Shown here piece by piece: positions 45,772 to 53,196 of a stretch of DNA of 64,000 bases. The notes below the pieces were generated by a model. The model worked only from the letters and a program-made list of their open reading frames with translations, was not told the DNA's origin and ran no database searches. This DNA is from an uncultured Allomuricauda sp. Lineage in GTDB: Bacteria > Bacteroidota > Bacteroidia > Flavobacteriales > Flavobacteriaceae. The DNA is taken from positions 558,001 to 622,000 of the forward strand of contig NZ_CANLYK010000002.1 in assembly GCF_947495325.1 (NCBI RefSeq). Direction: 5' to 3'. The position numbers were made by a program, and so were the translations under genes. Position 1 is the stretch's first letter, and every line of letters begins with the position of its first letter.

Positions 45772-46380
45772 ATGGCTTTTGAATTACCAAAATTGCCCTA
45801 TGCATATGATGCTTTAGAGCCACACATAGACGCAAGAACGATGGAAATCCATCATACAAAGCACCATAATGGATATACCACCAAATTGAATGGTGCAATT
45901 GCAGGAACAGATTTAGAAGGAAAGGAAATTCTTGATATTTTATCAAATTTGGACATGTCCAATGGAGCAGTAAGAAACAATGGAGGTGGGTTTTATAACC
46001 ATTCTTTATTTTGGGAAGTAATGTCTCCAAATGGAGGAGGAAGCCCAAGTGGAGCATTGGCCGCGGCAATTGATGAGGCTTTTGGTTCTTTTGATGCGTT
46101 TAAGGAAAAGTTTAGCGCAGCAGCAGGCACAAGGTTTGGTTCTGGATGGGCTTGGCTTTGTGTACATAAAGGAGGTAAGGTTGAAGTATGTTCAACACCA
46201 AACCAAGATAACCCCATAATGCCGGGAACAGAATGTGATGGACACCCAATTTTAGGATTGGATGTCTGGGAACACGCATATTATTTGAATTATCAGAATA
46301 GAAGACCGGATTATGTATCTGCTTTTTTTAATGTAATTAACTGGGATCAGGTTTCCGAAAATTATGAATCTGGAAAATAG
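45772..46380 (+). CDS. sod: Superoxide dismutase, Fe/Mn type
   Basis: Cytoplasmic superoxide dismutase of 202 residues that converts superoxide to oxygen and hydrogen peroxide. All four metal ligands are present: His27, His77 in F-Y-N-H-S-L-F-W, Asp164 and His168 in L-D-V-W-E-H-A-Y-Y. The G-G-G-F-Y-N-H stretch and W-A-W-L-C-V are mixed in type, so Mn or Fe cannot be decided from this. Upstream, divergent from addA, are about 115 bp for promoters. A perfect palindromic terminator follows. Confidence 0.94.
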   Translation: MAFELPKLPYAYDALEPHIDARTMEIHHTKHHNGYTTKLNGAIAGTDLEGKEILDILSNLDMSNGAVRNNGGGFYNHSLFWEVMSPNGGGSPSGALAAAIDEAFGSFDAFKEKFSAAAGTRFGSGWAWLCVHKGGKVEVCSTPNQDNPIMPGTECDGHPILGLDVWEHAYYLNYQNRRPDYVSAFFNVINWDQVSENYESGK

Positions 46381-46401
46381 TTAGACCATTTTCCTGAGAC
46401 C

Positions 46402-46441
46402 AAAAAAGGTCCAGTACACAATTGTGTACTGGACCTTTTTT
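46402..46441 (+). terminator. Perfect palindromic terminator after sod
   Basis: A 40-nt perfect inverted repeat (20 + 20 nt) with six A on the left and six T on the right. It stops transcription of sod and would also block transcription entering from the other side, insulating the small RNA array. Confidence 0.93.
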
Positions 46442-46464
46442 ATTTAATCAATAGGCTTAAATAG

Positions 46465-46534
46465 AAAAGGGTGAGGAAGCCCCCACCCTTTTCGTCCCAA
46501 ATCTTACCATAAACTTAACCTACTTATGCTATGG
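46465..46534 (-). ncRNA. Candidate small RNA, copy 1
   Basis: Minus-strand transcript of about 70 nt predicted from three linked signals. The 39-nt core (46496-46534, begins CCATAGCATAAGTAGG) is shared with three further copies. Its -7 box TAATTTAG lies exactly 5 bp upstream. The core runs into a hairpin AAAAGGGTG/CACCCTTTT (46465-46492) with a T tail. The CCAT at the core start can pair with ATGG inside it. This copy differs from the others by one base in the core (C to T before ATGG) and has an altered terminator stem. Not assigned to any RNA family I know. Confidence 0.6.
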
Positions 46535-46539
46535 CAAAA

Positions 46540-46569
46540 CTAAATTACTGGTATTGTGAGAAATAACAA
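46540..46569 (-). promoter_or_regulatory. Promoter of small RNA copy 1
   Basis: TTG (46567-46569), 19 bp, TAATTTAG (46540-46547) read on the minus strand. This matches the Bacteroidota TTG/TAnnTTTG promoter with one mismatch in the -7 box. Confidence 0.6.
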
Positions 46570-46660
46570 AAGTTTTTGAGGCTTTTTTTGATTCTTTAAA
46601 AGAAAATTGCGGATAATTCAGTGCGGAAATTTGGTAAATCCTTGGGGCTCAAATATAAAG

Positions 46661-46726
46661 AAGGCGGAGATTTCTCCGCCTTCTTTCCCCAAATCTTACC
46701 ATGAACTTAACCTACTTATGCTATGG
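46661..46726 (-). ncRNA. Candidate small RNA, copy 2
   Basis: Minus-strand transcript of about 66 nt. The 39-nt core (46688-46726) is identical to copies 3 and 4. The following hairpin pairs GGCGGAG with CTCCGCC (46663-46680). The TACATTTG -7 box (46732-46739) lies 5 bp before the core. The T tail is shorter than in copies 3 and 4, so termination may be weaker. Confidence 0.62.
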
Positions 46727-46731
46727 TCCTC

Positions 46732-46761
46732 CAAATGTACGCCAAGGAGGCACGTATTGAA
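46732..46761 (-). promoter_or_regulatory. Promoter of small RNA copy 2
   Basis: On the minus strand TTC (46759-46761), 19 bp, TACATTTG (46732-46739), an exact match to TAnnTTTG. A CCTCC...GGAGG dyad surrounds the box and could be an operator. Confidence 0.6.
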
Positions 46762-46874
46762 AAAGCTTTTAGATGAAACCCTATTAATTGGGTTGAACCG
46801 CTATACTTGTGGAGAGCGAGTACTATTGTTAAAGAAAAGGATTACGGGATGAAGTTGCGGGACTACTGAAAAAT

Positions 46875-46944
46875 AAAAAAGGCGGAGATTTCTCCGCCTT
46901 TTTTCCCCAAATCTTACCATGAACTTAACCTACTTATGCTATGG
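46875..46944 (-). ncRNA. Candidate small RNA, copy 3
   Basis: Minus-strand transcript of about 70 nt. Core at 46906-46944, identical to copy 2. The terminator is a perfect 30-nt palindrome (46875-46904), GGCGGAGA/TCTCCGCC flanked by six A and six T. The -7 box TACATTTG lies 5 bp before the core. This is the cleanest copy. Confidence 0.65.
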
Positions 46945-46949
46945 TCCTC

Positions 46950-46979
46950 CAAATGTACGTCAAGGAGGCACGTATTGAA
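46950..46979 (-). promoter_or_regulatory. Promoter of small RNA copy 3
   Basis: On the minus strand TTC (46977-46979), 19 bp, TACATTTG (46950-46957). Same spacing and dyad as copy 2. Confidence 0.6.
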
Positions 46980-47092
46980 AAAGCTTTTAGATGAAACCCT
47001 GTTATTTGCGTTGAAAAGGTATACTTGTTGGTAGCGAGTACTATTGTTAAAGAAAAAGATTACGGGATGAAGTTGTTGGACTACTGAAAAAT

Positions 47093-47163
47093 AAAAAAGG
47101 TGGAATAGCTTCCACCTTTTTTGCCCCAAATCTTACCATGAACTTAACCTACTTATGCTATGG
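47093..47163 (-). ncRNA. Candidate small RNA, copy 4
   Basis: Minus-strand transcript of about 71 nt. Core at 47125-47163, identical to copies 2 and 3. The terminator stem is GGTGGAA/TTCCACC with loop TAGC and six T (47093-47122). Compared with copies 2 and 3, both sides of the stem have changed together, so the pairing is preserved while the sequence is not. It lies about 100 bp beyond the purF stop. Confidence 0.65.
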
Positions 47164-47168
47164 CTTTG

Positions 47169-47201
47169 CTAAAGTAGTTTTGACTTCTACCTAGAAAACA
47201 A
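47169..47201 (-). promoter_or_regulatory. Promoter of small RNA copy 4
   Basis: On the minus strand TTG (47199-47201), 22 bp, TACTTTAG (47169-47176), one mismatch to TAnnTTTG. The box is again 5 bp before the core although the flanking DNA is unrelated to that of the other copies. Confidence 0.55.
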
Positions 47202-47268
47202 AAACACGGCAACATGCCTATTTCATCGATGAAATGCACACATTAACTTTAATTTAGATACCATAAAA

Positions 47269-49167
47269 TTAATACGCCCTTTGGTTCTTCCCTTCGTAGA
47301 AATTTATGAAGGCCCTATTTACCACTCTGTTTCCACCGGGAGTTGGGTAGTTGCCTGTAAAATACCAGTCACCTAAATTTTTAGGACAGGCTTCATGCAA
47401 ACTTTCAATGCTTTGATAAATGATGTCCACCTCGGCATTGATTCCTTTTGGACTGAGTAGCTGGGCTATTTTCTTTGAAATTTGATTTGCAGTGAACGGG
47501 GCATAAAATTCTTTTACGTAATTCACGACCTCTTTATCCTTGGAACCAGTTTGGGCTAGACATTTTTCGTAAATCTCTTTAATTTTTGAAGTCGTCCCAT
47601 TTTCTTCATGCAATGCCTGGGCCGCTTTAAAAGCAACAAAATCCTCTAATTTGGCCATATCTATACCATAACAATCGGGATATCTAATTTGTGGAGCTGA
47701 GGACACCACTATTATCTTTTTCGGAGATAACCTATCAAGAATTTTAAGGATGCTCTTTTTTAAGGTTGTACCACGAACAATACTATCATCAATAATAACA
47801 AGGTTATCGTTTTCTTCTACCGAACCATATGAAATATCATATACATGGGCCACAAGATCATCTCTACTACTGTCTTGGGTAATAAAAGTACGAAGCTTGG
47901 CATCCTTGATAGCTACTTTTTCTATTCGGGGCCTAACTTCGAGAATCTTGTGAAGTTCTTCACCCGTAATTTTTGGACCCAATGCTAAAATTTGCTCTTC
48001 CTTTCTTTTGTTGAGATAGTTTTGCGCTTCTTTTACCATTCCAAAAAAGGAAGTTTCGGCAGTATTGGGAATAAAGGAAAATACCGTATTTCCCAAATCA
48101 TCATCAATGGATTTTAAAATTTGGGGAAAGACCATTTTCCCCAACATTTTTCGCTCTTGGTAGATTTCTTTGTCGCTACCTCTAGAAAAATAGATACGTT
48201 CAAAAGAACATGCTTTGCGCTCTGTTGGTTCAAGTATTTCCTCTAAATGAACAGTTCCTTTTTTCTTGATAATAAGTGCATGTCCGGGATCTAATTCCTG
48301 TACCTCTTCATACTTAATATTGAAAACAGTTTGGATTACTGGTCTTTCTGATGCCACAACTACAACCTCATCATCTTTATAATAATAGGCAGGTCTAATT
48401 CCCGCAGGATCCCGTACCACAAAAGCATCACCATGCCCCAACAAACCACCAATGGTATAGCCACCATCCCAGTTCTTTGAAGCCTTAGTCAAAATTTTTG
48501 CAACATTCAGCCGCTCTGCTATTAAGGGAGAAGCCTCTCTTTTATTATACCCTTCTTTTTTTATTTGCTTGTAAAGTTTAGCAACGGCATCGTCTAAAAA
48601 ATGTCCAATTTTTTCCATCACGGTAACCGTATCCGCCATTTCCTTTGGGTGCTGACCCAACGTAACAAGGTTATTGAAAAGTTCATCAACATTGGTCAAA
48701 TTAAAATTACCTGCAACGATTAGGTTTCGGTGCATCCAATTGTTTTGCCTTAAAAAAGGATGAACGCTTTCTATGCTGTTTTTTCCAAAAGTGCCATATC
48801 TAACATGACCCATTAATAATTCCCCTATATATGGAATGTTCTTTTTCTGAAGAGCTACATTGTCCAAATATTCTGGATGCTGCGCAAGAGAAGTGTTTAT
48901 TCGATCATTGATCTGTGCGAATATGTCCTGTATAGGTTGCTGCTTTGCAGAACGTACTCTGCTCATGTAGCGTTCTCCAGGATCCATATCTAGTTTTATA
49001 CTTGCAAAACCAGCACCATCTTGACCTCTATTGTGCTGTTTTTCCATCATCAGGTACATTTTGTTTACGCCATAGAAAGCTGTACCATATTTTTCTTTGT
49101 AGTACTCCAGAGGTTTAAGCAAACGGATCAGTGATATTCCGCATTCGTGCTTAATCGCATCACTCAT
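47269..49167 (-). CDS. purF: Amidophosphoribosyltransferase (PurF family)
   Basis: Enzyme of 632 residues for the first step of purine synthesis, transferring glutamine amide nitrogen to PRPP. The N-terminal Ntn amidotransferase domain begins H-E-C-G-I with the nucleophile Cys9, and R-G-Q-D-G-A-G (about residues 47-53) binds glutamine. The phosphoribosyltransferase domain has the PRPP loop V-I-I-D-D-S-I-V-R-G-T-T (about residues 453-464). It is about 120 residues longer than E. coli PurF (505), as in a subgroup of Bacteroidota that may be a paralogue, so a related role is possible. PfkB kinase and purN nearby support purine metabolism. Confidence 0.85.
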   Translation of the reverse strand: MSDAIKHECGISLIRLLKPLEYYKEKYGTAFYGVNKMYLMMEKQHNRGQDGAGFASIKLDMDPGERYMSRVRSAKQQPIQDIFAQINDRINTSLAQHPEYLDNVALQKKNIPYIGELLMGHVRYGTFGKNSIESVHPFLRQNNWMHRNLIVAGNFNLTNVDELFNNLVTLGQHPKEMADTVTVMEKIGHFLDDAVAKLYKQIKKEGYNKREASPLIAERLNVAKILTKASKNWDGGYTIGGLLGHGDAFVVRDPAGIRPAYYYKDDEVVVVASERPVIQTVFNIKYEEVQELDPGHALIIKKKGTVHLEEILEPTERKACSFERIYFSRGSDKEIYQERKMLGKMVFPQILKSIDDDLGNTVFSFIPNTAETSFFGMVKEAQNYLNKRKEEQILALGPKITGEELHKILEVRPRIEKVAIKDAKLRTFITQDSSRDDLVAHVYDISYGSVEENDNLVIIDDSIVRGTTLKKSILKILDRLSPKKIIVVSSAPQIRYPDCYGIDMAKLEDFVAFKAAQALHEENGTTSKIKEIYEKCLAQTGSKDKEVVNYVKEFYAPFTANQISKKIAQLLSPKGINAEVDIIYQSIESLHEACPKNLGDWYFTGNYPTPGGNRVVNRAFINFYEGKNQRAY

Positions 49168-49180
49168 AACTAAATAAAAT

Positions 49181-49206
49181 AAAAAAGCCCCGAAATAGTT
49201 CAGGGC
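49181..49206 (-). terminator. Terminator after the PfkB kinase gene
   Basis: On the minus strand the 8-bp stem GCCCTGAA/TTCGGGGC with loop CTAT is followed by six T. It lies between the kinase stop and the purF start, so the two genes are transcribed separately. Confidence 0.88.
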
Positions 49207-49212
49207 AGATAT

Positions 49213-50139
49213 TTATGTTAATTCAATATTGAACTGTGTCAATTCCTTAAACTGTAATAAACGTTTGTCAACTTCATCTTTTTGAAGTTCCACCATACGT
49301 TCTGTTCCAAAACGCTCCACACAAAATGAAGCTAGATTGGAACCATGGATGATAGCATTCTTTATACTTTCAAAAGAAAGGTTTTTTGTCTGAGCCAAAT
49401 AGCCTGCAAATCCACCGGCAAATGTATCTCCTGCCCCGGTTGGATCAAAAACTTCCTCTAAAGGAAGTGCGGGAGCAAAGAAAACATGCTCATTATGAAA
49501 CAAAAGGGCGCCATGTTCGCCTTTCTTTATAACTACATATTTAGGCCCCATTTGCTGTATTTTGGCAGCAGCTTTCACCAATGAATATTCACTTGTCAAT
49601 TGGCGAGCCTCTTCATCATTAATTGTAATTACATCGATGTGCTTTATCACATCGATTAACTTATCCCACGTATTGTCCATCCAAAAATTCATGGTATCCA
49701 AAATGATAAGTTTTGGTCGTTTTTCCATTTGGTTAATTACACCCATTTGAATACTTGGATGTAAATTTCCGAGCATAACCACATCGGCATCTTTAAAGTT
49801 TTCTGGAACAATAGGATTAAAATCACCCAAGGTATTAAGTTCGGTAATCAGGGTATCCCTAGAGTTTAGGTCATTATGGTATTTTCCTTTCCAATAAAAA
49901 GTTTTACCCCCTTTTACGACGTCAACACCGGTGATATCAATGTTTCGGTCTGTTAATATATCTAGATAATCTTGGGGAAAATCCTCCCCAACAACAGAAA
50001 CTACAGCGGAATCTACTTTAAACTGATTTGCTGCCAAGCTTATAAATGTGGCCGCACCTCCCAAAATCTTACCTGTTTTGCCAAAAGGAGTTTCAATTTC
50101 GTCGAAAGCCATACTCCCAACAATAAGCAATTTGCCCAT
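49213..50139 (-). CDS. PfkB family carbohydrate/nucleoside kinase
   Basis: Ribokinase-fold kinase of 308 residues. The N-terminal G-G-A-A-T-F segment (about residues 27-32) and the anion-hole motif D-P-T-G-A-G-D-T-F-A-G-G (about residues 231-242), with the catalytic Asp, are complete. Lid residues resemble nucleoside or sugar kinases of Bacteroidota found next to purF. Adenosine, ribose or another sugar could be the substrate. A terminator separates it from purF, and divergent promoters are not involved. Confidence 0.87.
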   Translation of the reverse strand: MGKLLIVGSMAFDEIETPFGKTGKILGGAATFISLAANQFKVDSAVVSVVGEDFPQDYLDILTDRNIDITGVDVVKGGKTFYWKGKYHNDLNSRDTLITELNTLGDFNPIVPENFKDADVVMLGNLHPSIQMGVINQMEKRPKLIILDTMNFWMDNTWDKLIDVIKHIDVITINDEEARQLTSEYSLVKAAAKIQQMGPKYVVIKKGEHGALLFHNEHVFFAPALPLEEVFDPTGAGDTFAGGFAGYLAQTKNLSFESIKNAIIHGSNLASFCVERFGTERMVELQKDEVDKRLLQFKELTQFNIELT

Positions 50140-50236
50140 TCATGTAATTTTGCTGCAAATATACACTTACATATTCCATTTAACACAACAGATAATACAA
50201 TTAAGGGAAAGAGAATTCAATTGTGCAAAATCTAAC

Positions 50237-50872
50237 CTATTTTCTTCCAAAATCCGCAGGAATTTCTCCCCATGCCTTGGTTTCCCATTTGGCAATTGGC
50301 GTATCGTATGTATTTTGATTTAACCACTCTTCGGCACGCTCAATAAGTTCAAAAAGTGTTTTGTTTTTTGAATTTTTTTTCAACTTGGTACCACATTTTT
50401 TCTTTCGTACCCAACCCATTGCAATTCTGGAATCTGAATAAAGGACACGTGCACTTTTGTTATTTTTAAGAAAAGCCAGCCCGTGCACAAGAGCTAAGAA
50501 CTCTCCTATATTATTGGTTCCTTCTTCAAAAGGGCCTTGTTTGAATAGTTTTTTTTTGGTTTTGGTATCTACCCCTTGGTATTCCATTTTTCCAGGATTG
50601 CCACTTGAAGCGGCATCTACCGAAATAGAGTTATAATTTGGTTTCCCAATTTTTAGTAATTCTTCTTGTGACAGTTCTTTTTTGCCTTTGGATTTTCCTT
50701 TATACTCTAAATAATTACTGTTGAAAGCCTTTTTAGCTTCCTTAAAGTCCTGAAAAGATTTATACTGTGCCCCCTTGAAGCCTTTTATTTGTGCTTTGCA
50801 ATCATCCCACGATTCATAAATACCGGGGCGCTTACCTTTCCAAACAACATAAAACTTTCGCTTAGTCCCCAT
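50237..50872 (-). CDS. rnhA: Ribonuclease H1 with N-terminal viroplasmin domain
   Basis: RNase H type 1 of 211 residues that removes RNA from RNA-DNA hybrids. Residues about 6-50 form the caulimovirus viroplasmin-like hybrid-binding domain (F-Y-V-V-W-K-G-K-R-P-G-I-Y). The nuclease catalytic acids are Asp86 in V-D-A-A-S-S-G-N, Glu124 in N-I-G-E-F, Asp147 in Y-S-D-S-R and a final Asp in P-A-D-F-G-R-K. The 11-bp overlap with purN indicates one transcript. Confidence 0.92.
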   Translation of the reverse strand: MGTKRKFYVVWKGKRPGIYESWDDCKAQIKGFKGAQYKSFQDFKEAKKAFNSNYLEYKGKSKGKKELSQEELLKIGKPNYNSISVDAASSGNPGKMEYQGVDTKTKKKLFKQGPFEEGTNNIGEFLALVHGLAFLKNNKSARVLYSDSRIAMGWVRKKKCGTKLKKNSKNKTLFELIERAEEWLNQNTYDTPIAKWETKAWGEIPADFGRK

Positions 50873-51437
50873 CTTTCAAAAGAAGTTTTTCAATCACCTT
50901 GGGAAAATGTTCATATTCCAATTGATGCACCTTTTCAGCTATGGAATTTGCATCATCAGATGGTCCAACCTTTGTTTTGGCCTGAAAGATAATAGCACCC
51001 TCATCATAATTTTGGTTTACGTAGTGAATGGTAATGCCTGTTTCAGAATCAGCATTGTCTTTTACGGATTGATGAACTTTGGAACCGTACATGCCCTTTC
51101 CACCATATTTGGGAAGTAATGCAGGATGAATGTTAATAATGTTATTCGGGAAAACTTTTAGTAAAGAAGTAGGGATTTTCCATAAAAACCCTGCTAAAAC
51201 AATTAAATCGGGATTTAGGGAGCTAAGCAGCTGGATTACACCATCAGAATCGGAAAAAGCAGTTCGGTTAAAATAAAAAGCAGGTACTTTTAGTCTTTCG
51301 CAACGTTCCAGTACTGCAGCATTTTTTTTGTTGGTCAGTACTGCGGAAACATGAACCCGACTATCATCTTTGAAAAAAGAAATGATATTTTCTGCATTGG
51401 AACCACTGCCCGAGGCTAGGATTACGATTCGTTTCAT
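50862..51437 (-). CDS. purN: Phosphoribosylglycinamide formyltransferase
   Basis: GAR transformylase of 191 residues that uses 10-formyltetrahydrofolate in purine synthesis. The S-G-S-G-S-N-A-E segment (about residues 9-16) binds the phosphate. The catalytic set is Asn and His in I-N-I-H-P-A-L-L-P (about residues 101-109) and Asp in N-Y-D-E-G-A-I-I-F (about residue 147). It overlaps rnhA by 11 bp and is divergent from acpP. It supports local clustering of purine genes with purF. Confidence 0.94.
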   Translation of the reverse strand: MKRIVILASGSGSNAENIISFFKDDSRVHVSAVLTNKKNAAVLERCERLKVPAFYFNRTAFSDSDGVIQLLSSLNPDLIVLAGFLWKIPTSLLKVFPNNIINIHPALLPKYGGKGMYGSKVHQSVKDNADSETGITIHYVNQNYDEGAIIFQAKTKVGPSDDANSIAEKVHQLEYEHFPKVIEKLLLKDGD

Positions 51438-51560
51438 TTTGGGACTTCTATGATTGATTGTGAGCCTATTTTTATAGGGCTAAAGTAATATACTGGAGCA
51501 TAAGATGTTTAATTTGAAGCACATTTTATCGACAAATGGTGTATTTAATCCAAAGTTTTA

Positions 51561-51568
51561 TATTTTTG
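51561..51568 (+). promoter_or_regulatory. -7 promoter box of acpP
   Basis: TATTTTTG is an exact match to TAnnTTTG, 32 bp before the acpP ATG. No TTG is found at the usual distance upstream, so the -33 part is weak. Confidence 0.5.
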
Positions 51569-51600
51569 CCAACGATTAAATTTTTAAAACCGAAATAATT

Positions 51601-51834
51601 ATGTCAGACATTGCATCAAGAGTAAAAGCTATCATCGTTGATAAACTAGGTGTAGATGAAAATGAAGTAGTAGCGGAAGCTAGCTTTACCAATGATTTAG
51701 GCGCGGATTCCTTGGACACTGTTGAACTTATCATGGAGTTTGAAAAAGAATTTGACATTCAAATTCCTGATGATCAGGCAGAAAACATTGCAACTGTTGG
51801 CCAGGCCATAAGCTATATAGAAGAAGCTAAGTAA
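51601..51834 (+). CDS. acpP: Acyl carrier protein
   Basis: Small acidic protein of 77 residues that carries fatty acyl chains as thioesters on phosphopantetheine. The attachment site is Ser37 in [10 protein letters not shown]. The four-helix pattern and the final A-I-S-Y-I-E segment are canonical. It is followed by fabF and rnc, the standard acpP-fabF-rnc cluster, but a strong terminator hairpin lies between acpP and fabF. High ACP expression with reduced readthrough would fit. Confidence 0.97.
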   Translation: MSDIASRVKAIIVDKLGVDENEVVAEASFTNDLGADSLDTVELIMEFEKEFDIQIPDDQAENIATVGQAISYIEEAK

Positions 51835-51860
51835 TCTTATGATTTCTTACTAAAGATTTT

Positions 51861-51901
51861 AAATTATCCATGTGATGATCATCACATGGATAATTTTTTT
51901 T
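51861..51901 (+). terminator. Palindromic terminator between acpP and fabF
   Basis: A perfect 36-nt palindrome (18 + 18 nt, 51861-51896) with a central GATGATCATC and eight T at the end. It should end or strongly attenuate the acpP transcript ahead of fabF. Confidence 0.88.
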
Positions 51902-51934
51902 TAATTTAGGTTCTAAAGGTTAAAAAATAGTTCA

Positions 51935-53185
51935 ATGCAGTTAAAGCGAGTAGTAGTTACCGGAATGGGTGCGTTAACACCCATTGGGAACAATTTAGAG
52001 GCTTATTGGGAAGGACTAAAGAACGGTAAAAGTGGTTGTGCGCCCATAACCTATTTTGATACGAAAAAGTTCAAGACCAAATTTGCCTGTGAACTCAAAG
52101 ACTATAATCCAGAAGACTTTTTTGATAGAAAGTTTGCGAGGAAGCTGGATAGGTTTGCTCAATATGCGTTGGTTTCTTCAGATGAAGCTATAGCACATTC
52201 TGGAATTAACTTGGATGAGATAAATAAATTACGGGTAGGCGTTATTTGGGGAGCAGGAATTGGAGGGCTGGAAACTTTTCAGCAAGAAGTTTTAAACTTT
52301 GCTGATGGAGATGGAACACCAAGGTTTAATCCATTCTTTATTCCAAAAATGATTGCAGATATCGCACCGGCCAATATTTCCATAAAGCATGGGTTCATGG
52401 GACCAAATTACACAACGGTCTCTGCATGTGCATCTTCTGCAAACGCTATGTTCGATGCGCTAAACTCGATTCGTTTAGGATATTGTGATGTTATTGTTAC
52501 AGGAGGAAGTGAAGCAGCAGTTACTATTGCTGGAATGGGTGGGTTTAATGCCATGCATGCATTATCTACCAGAAACGAAAGTCCAGAAACAGCTTCAAGA
52601 CCTTTTGATGGAACTAGGGATGGATTTGTTTTAGGAGAAGGTGCAGGGGCTTTGATTTTGGAAGAATATGAGCATGCCAAAGCTAGGGGTGCAAAAATAT
52701 ACGCTGAGGTTTTAGGTGGAGGATTGTCAAGCGATGCACACCACATGACCGCTCCACACCCAGAAGGTATTGGTGTTGTTGAAGTAATGAAGAATTGTTT
52801 GGAAAATGCGGGACTGAAACCAGAAGATGTAGACCATATAAATACCCATGGAACTTCCACACCTTTAGGAGATGTGGCCGAACTTAAGGCCATTTCTAAA
52901 GTTTTTGGAGATCACGCCAAGAATATCAATATCAATTCTACAAAATCCATGACCGGTCACTTATTGGGTGCTGCAGGAGCCATTGAAGCCATCGCTTCCA
53001 TATTGGCAATGGAAAATAGTATTGTTCCACCTACCATAAACCATGGTACGGTAGATGAAAATATAGATGCATCGCTTAACTTGACCTTAAATAAGGCGCA
53101 AGAGCGAGAAGTGAATGTAGCCATGAGTAACACCTTTGGTTTTGGAGGTCATAACGCATGTGTTTTGTTCAAAAAAATAGAGTAG
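51935..53185 (+). CDS. fabF: 3-oxoacyl-[acyl-carrier-protein] synthase II
   Basis: Condensing enzyme of 416 residues for fatty acid elongation. The active-site cysteine is Cys165 in V-S-A-C-A-S-S. The two histidines are in I-N-T-H-G-T-S-T-P (about residue 305) and T-G-H-L-L-G-A-A-G (about residue 342), which gives the full Cys-His-His triad. The length is normal for FabF. It is 12 bp from rnc and part of the acpP-fabF-rnc cluster. Confidence 0.97.
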   Translation: MQLKRVVVTGMGALTPIGNNLEAYWEGLKNGKSGCAPITYFDTKKFKTKFACELKDYNPEDFFDRKFARKLDRFAQYALVSSDEAIAHSGINLDEINKLRVGVIWGAGIGGLETFQQEVLNFADGDGTPRFNPFFIPKMIADIAPANISIKHGFMGPNYTTVSACASSANAMFDALNSIRLGYCDVIVTGGSEAAVTIAGMGGFNAMHALSTRNESPETASRPFDGTRDGFVLGEGAGALILEEYEHAKARGAKIYAEVLGGGLSSDAHHMTAPHPEGIGVVEVMKNCLENAGLKPEDVDHINTHGTSTPLGDVAELKAISKVFGDHAKNININSTKSMTGHLLGAAGAIEAIASILAMENSIVPPTINHGTVDENIDASLNLTLNKAQEREVNVAMSNTFGFGGHNACVLFKKIE

Positions 53186-53196
53186 TTTTATAGCAG

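Larger units (their letters stand above)
46688..47124. repeat. Tandem ~218-bp repeat carrying the small RNA units
   Basis: Two consecutive units (46688-46905 and 46906-47124, 218 and 219 bp) are mostly identical over the core, -7 box, CCTCC...GGAGG dyad and the following flank, and differ at scattered bases. A third core begins at 47125. Copy 1 stands 192 bp to the left with a different flank, so it is an older duplicate. Confidence 0.92.

Noticed and set aside
46699..46755. A plus-strand peptide frame beginning M-N-L-T-Y-L-C-Y-G in copies 2, 3 and 4 of the array
   Set aside because: The shared residues simply follow the conserved 39-nt core. In copy 1 the ATG is ATA, the C-termini diverge at the core boundary, and nucleotide identity extends upstream of the start. 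Promoter and terminator placement fit a minus-strand RNA. A peptide role is not excluded but is less likely.
46607..47129. Open frames of 70-80 codons inside the repeat array on both strands
   Set aside because: They cross promoters and terminators, have no family resemblance and arise from the tandem duplication.
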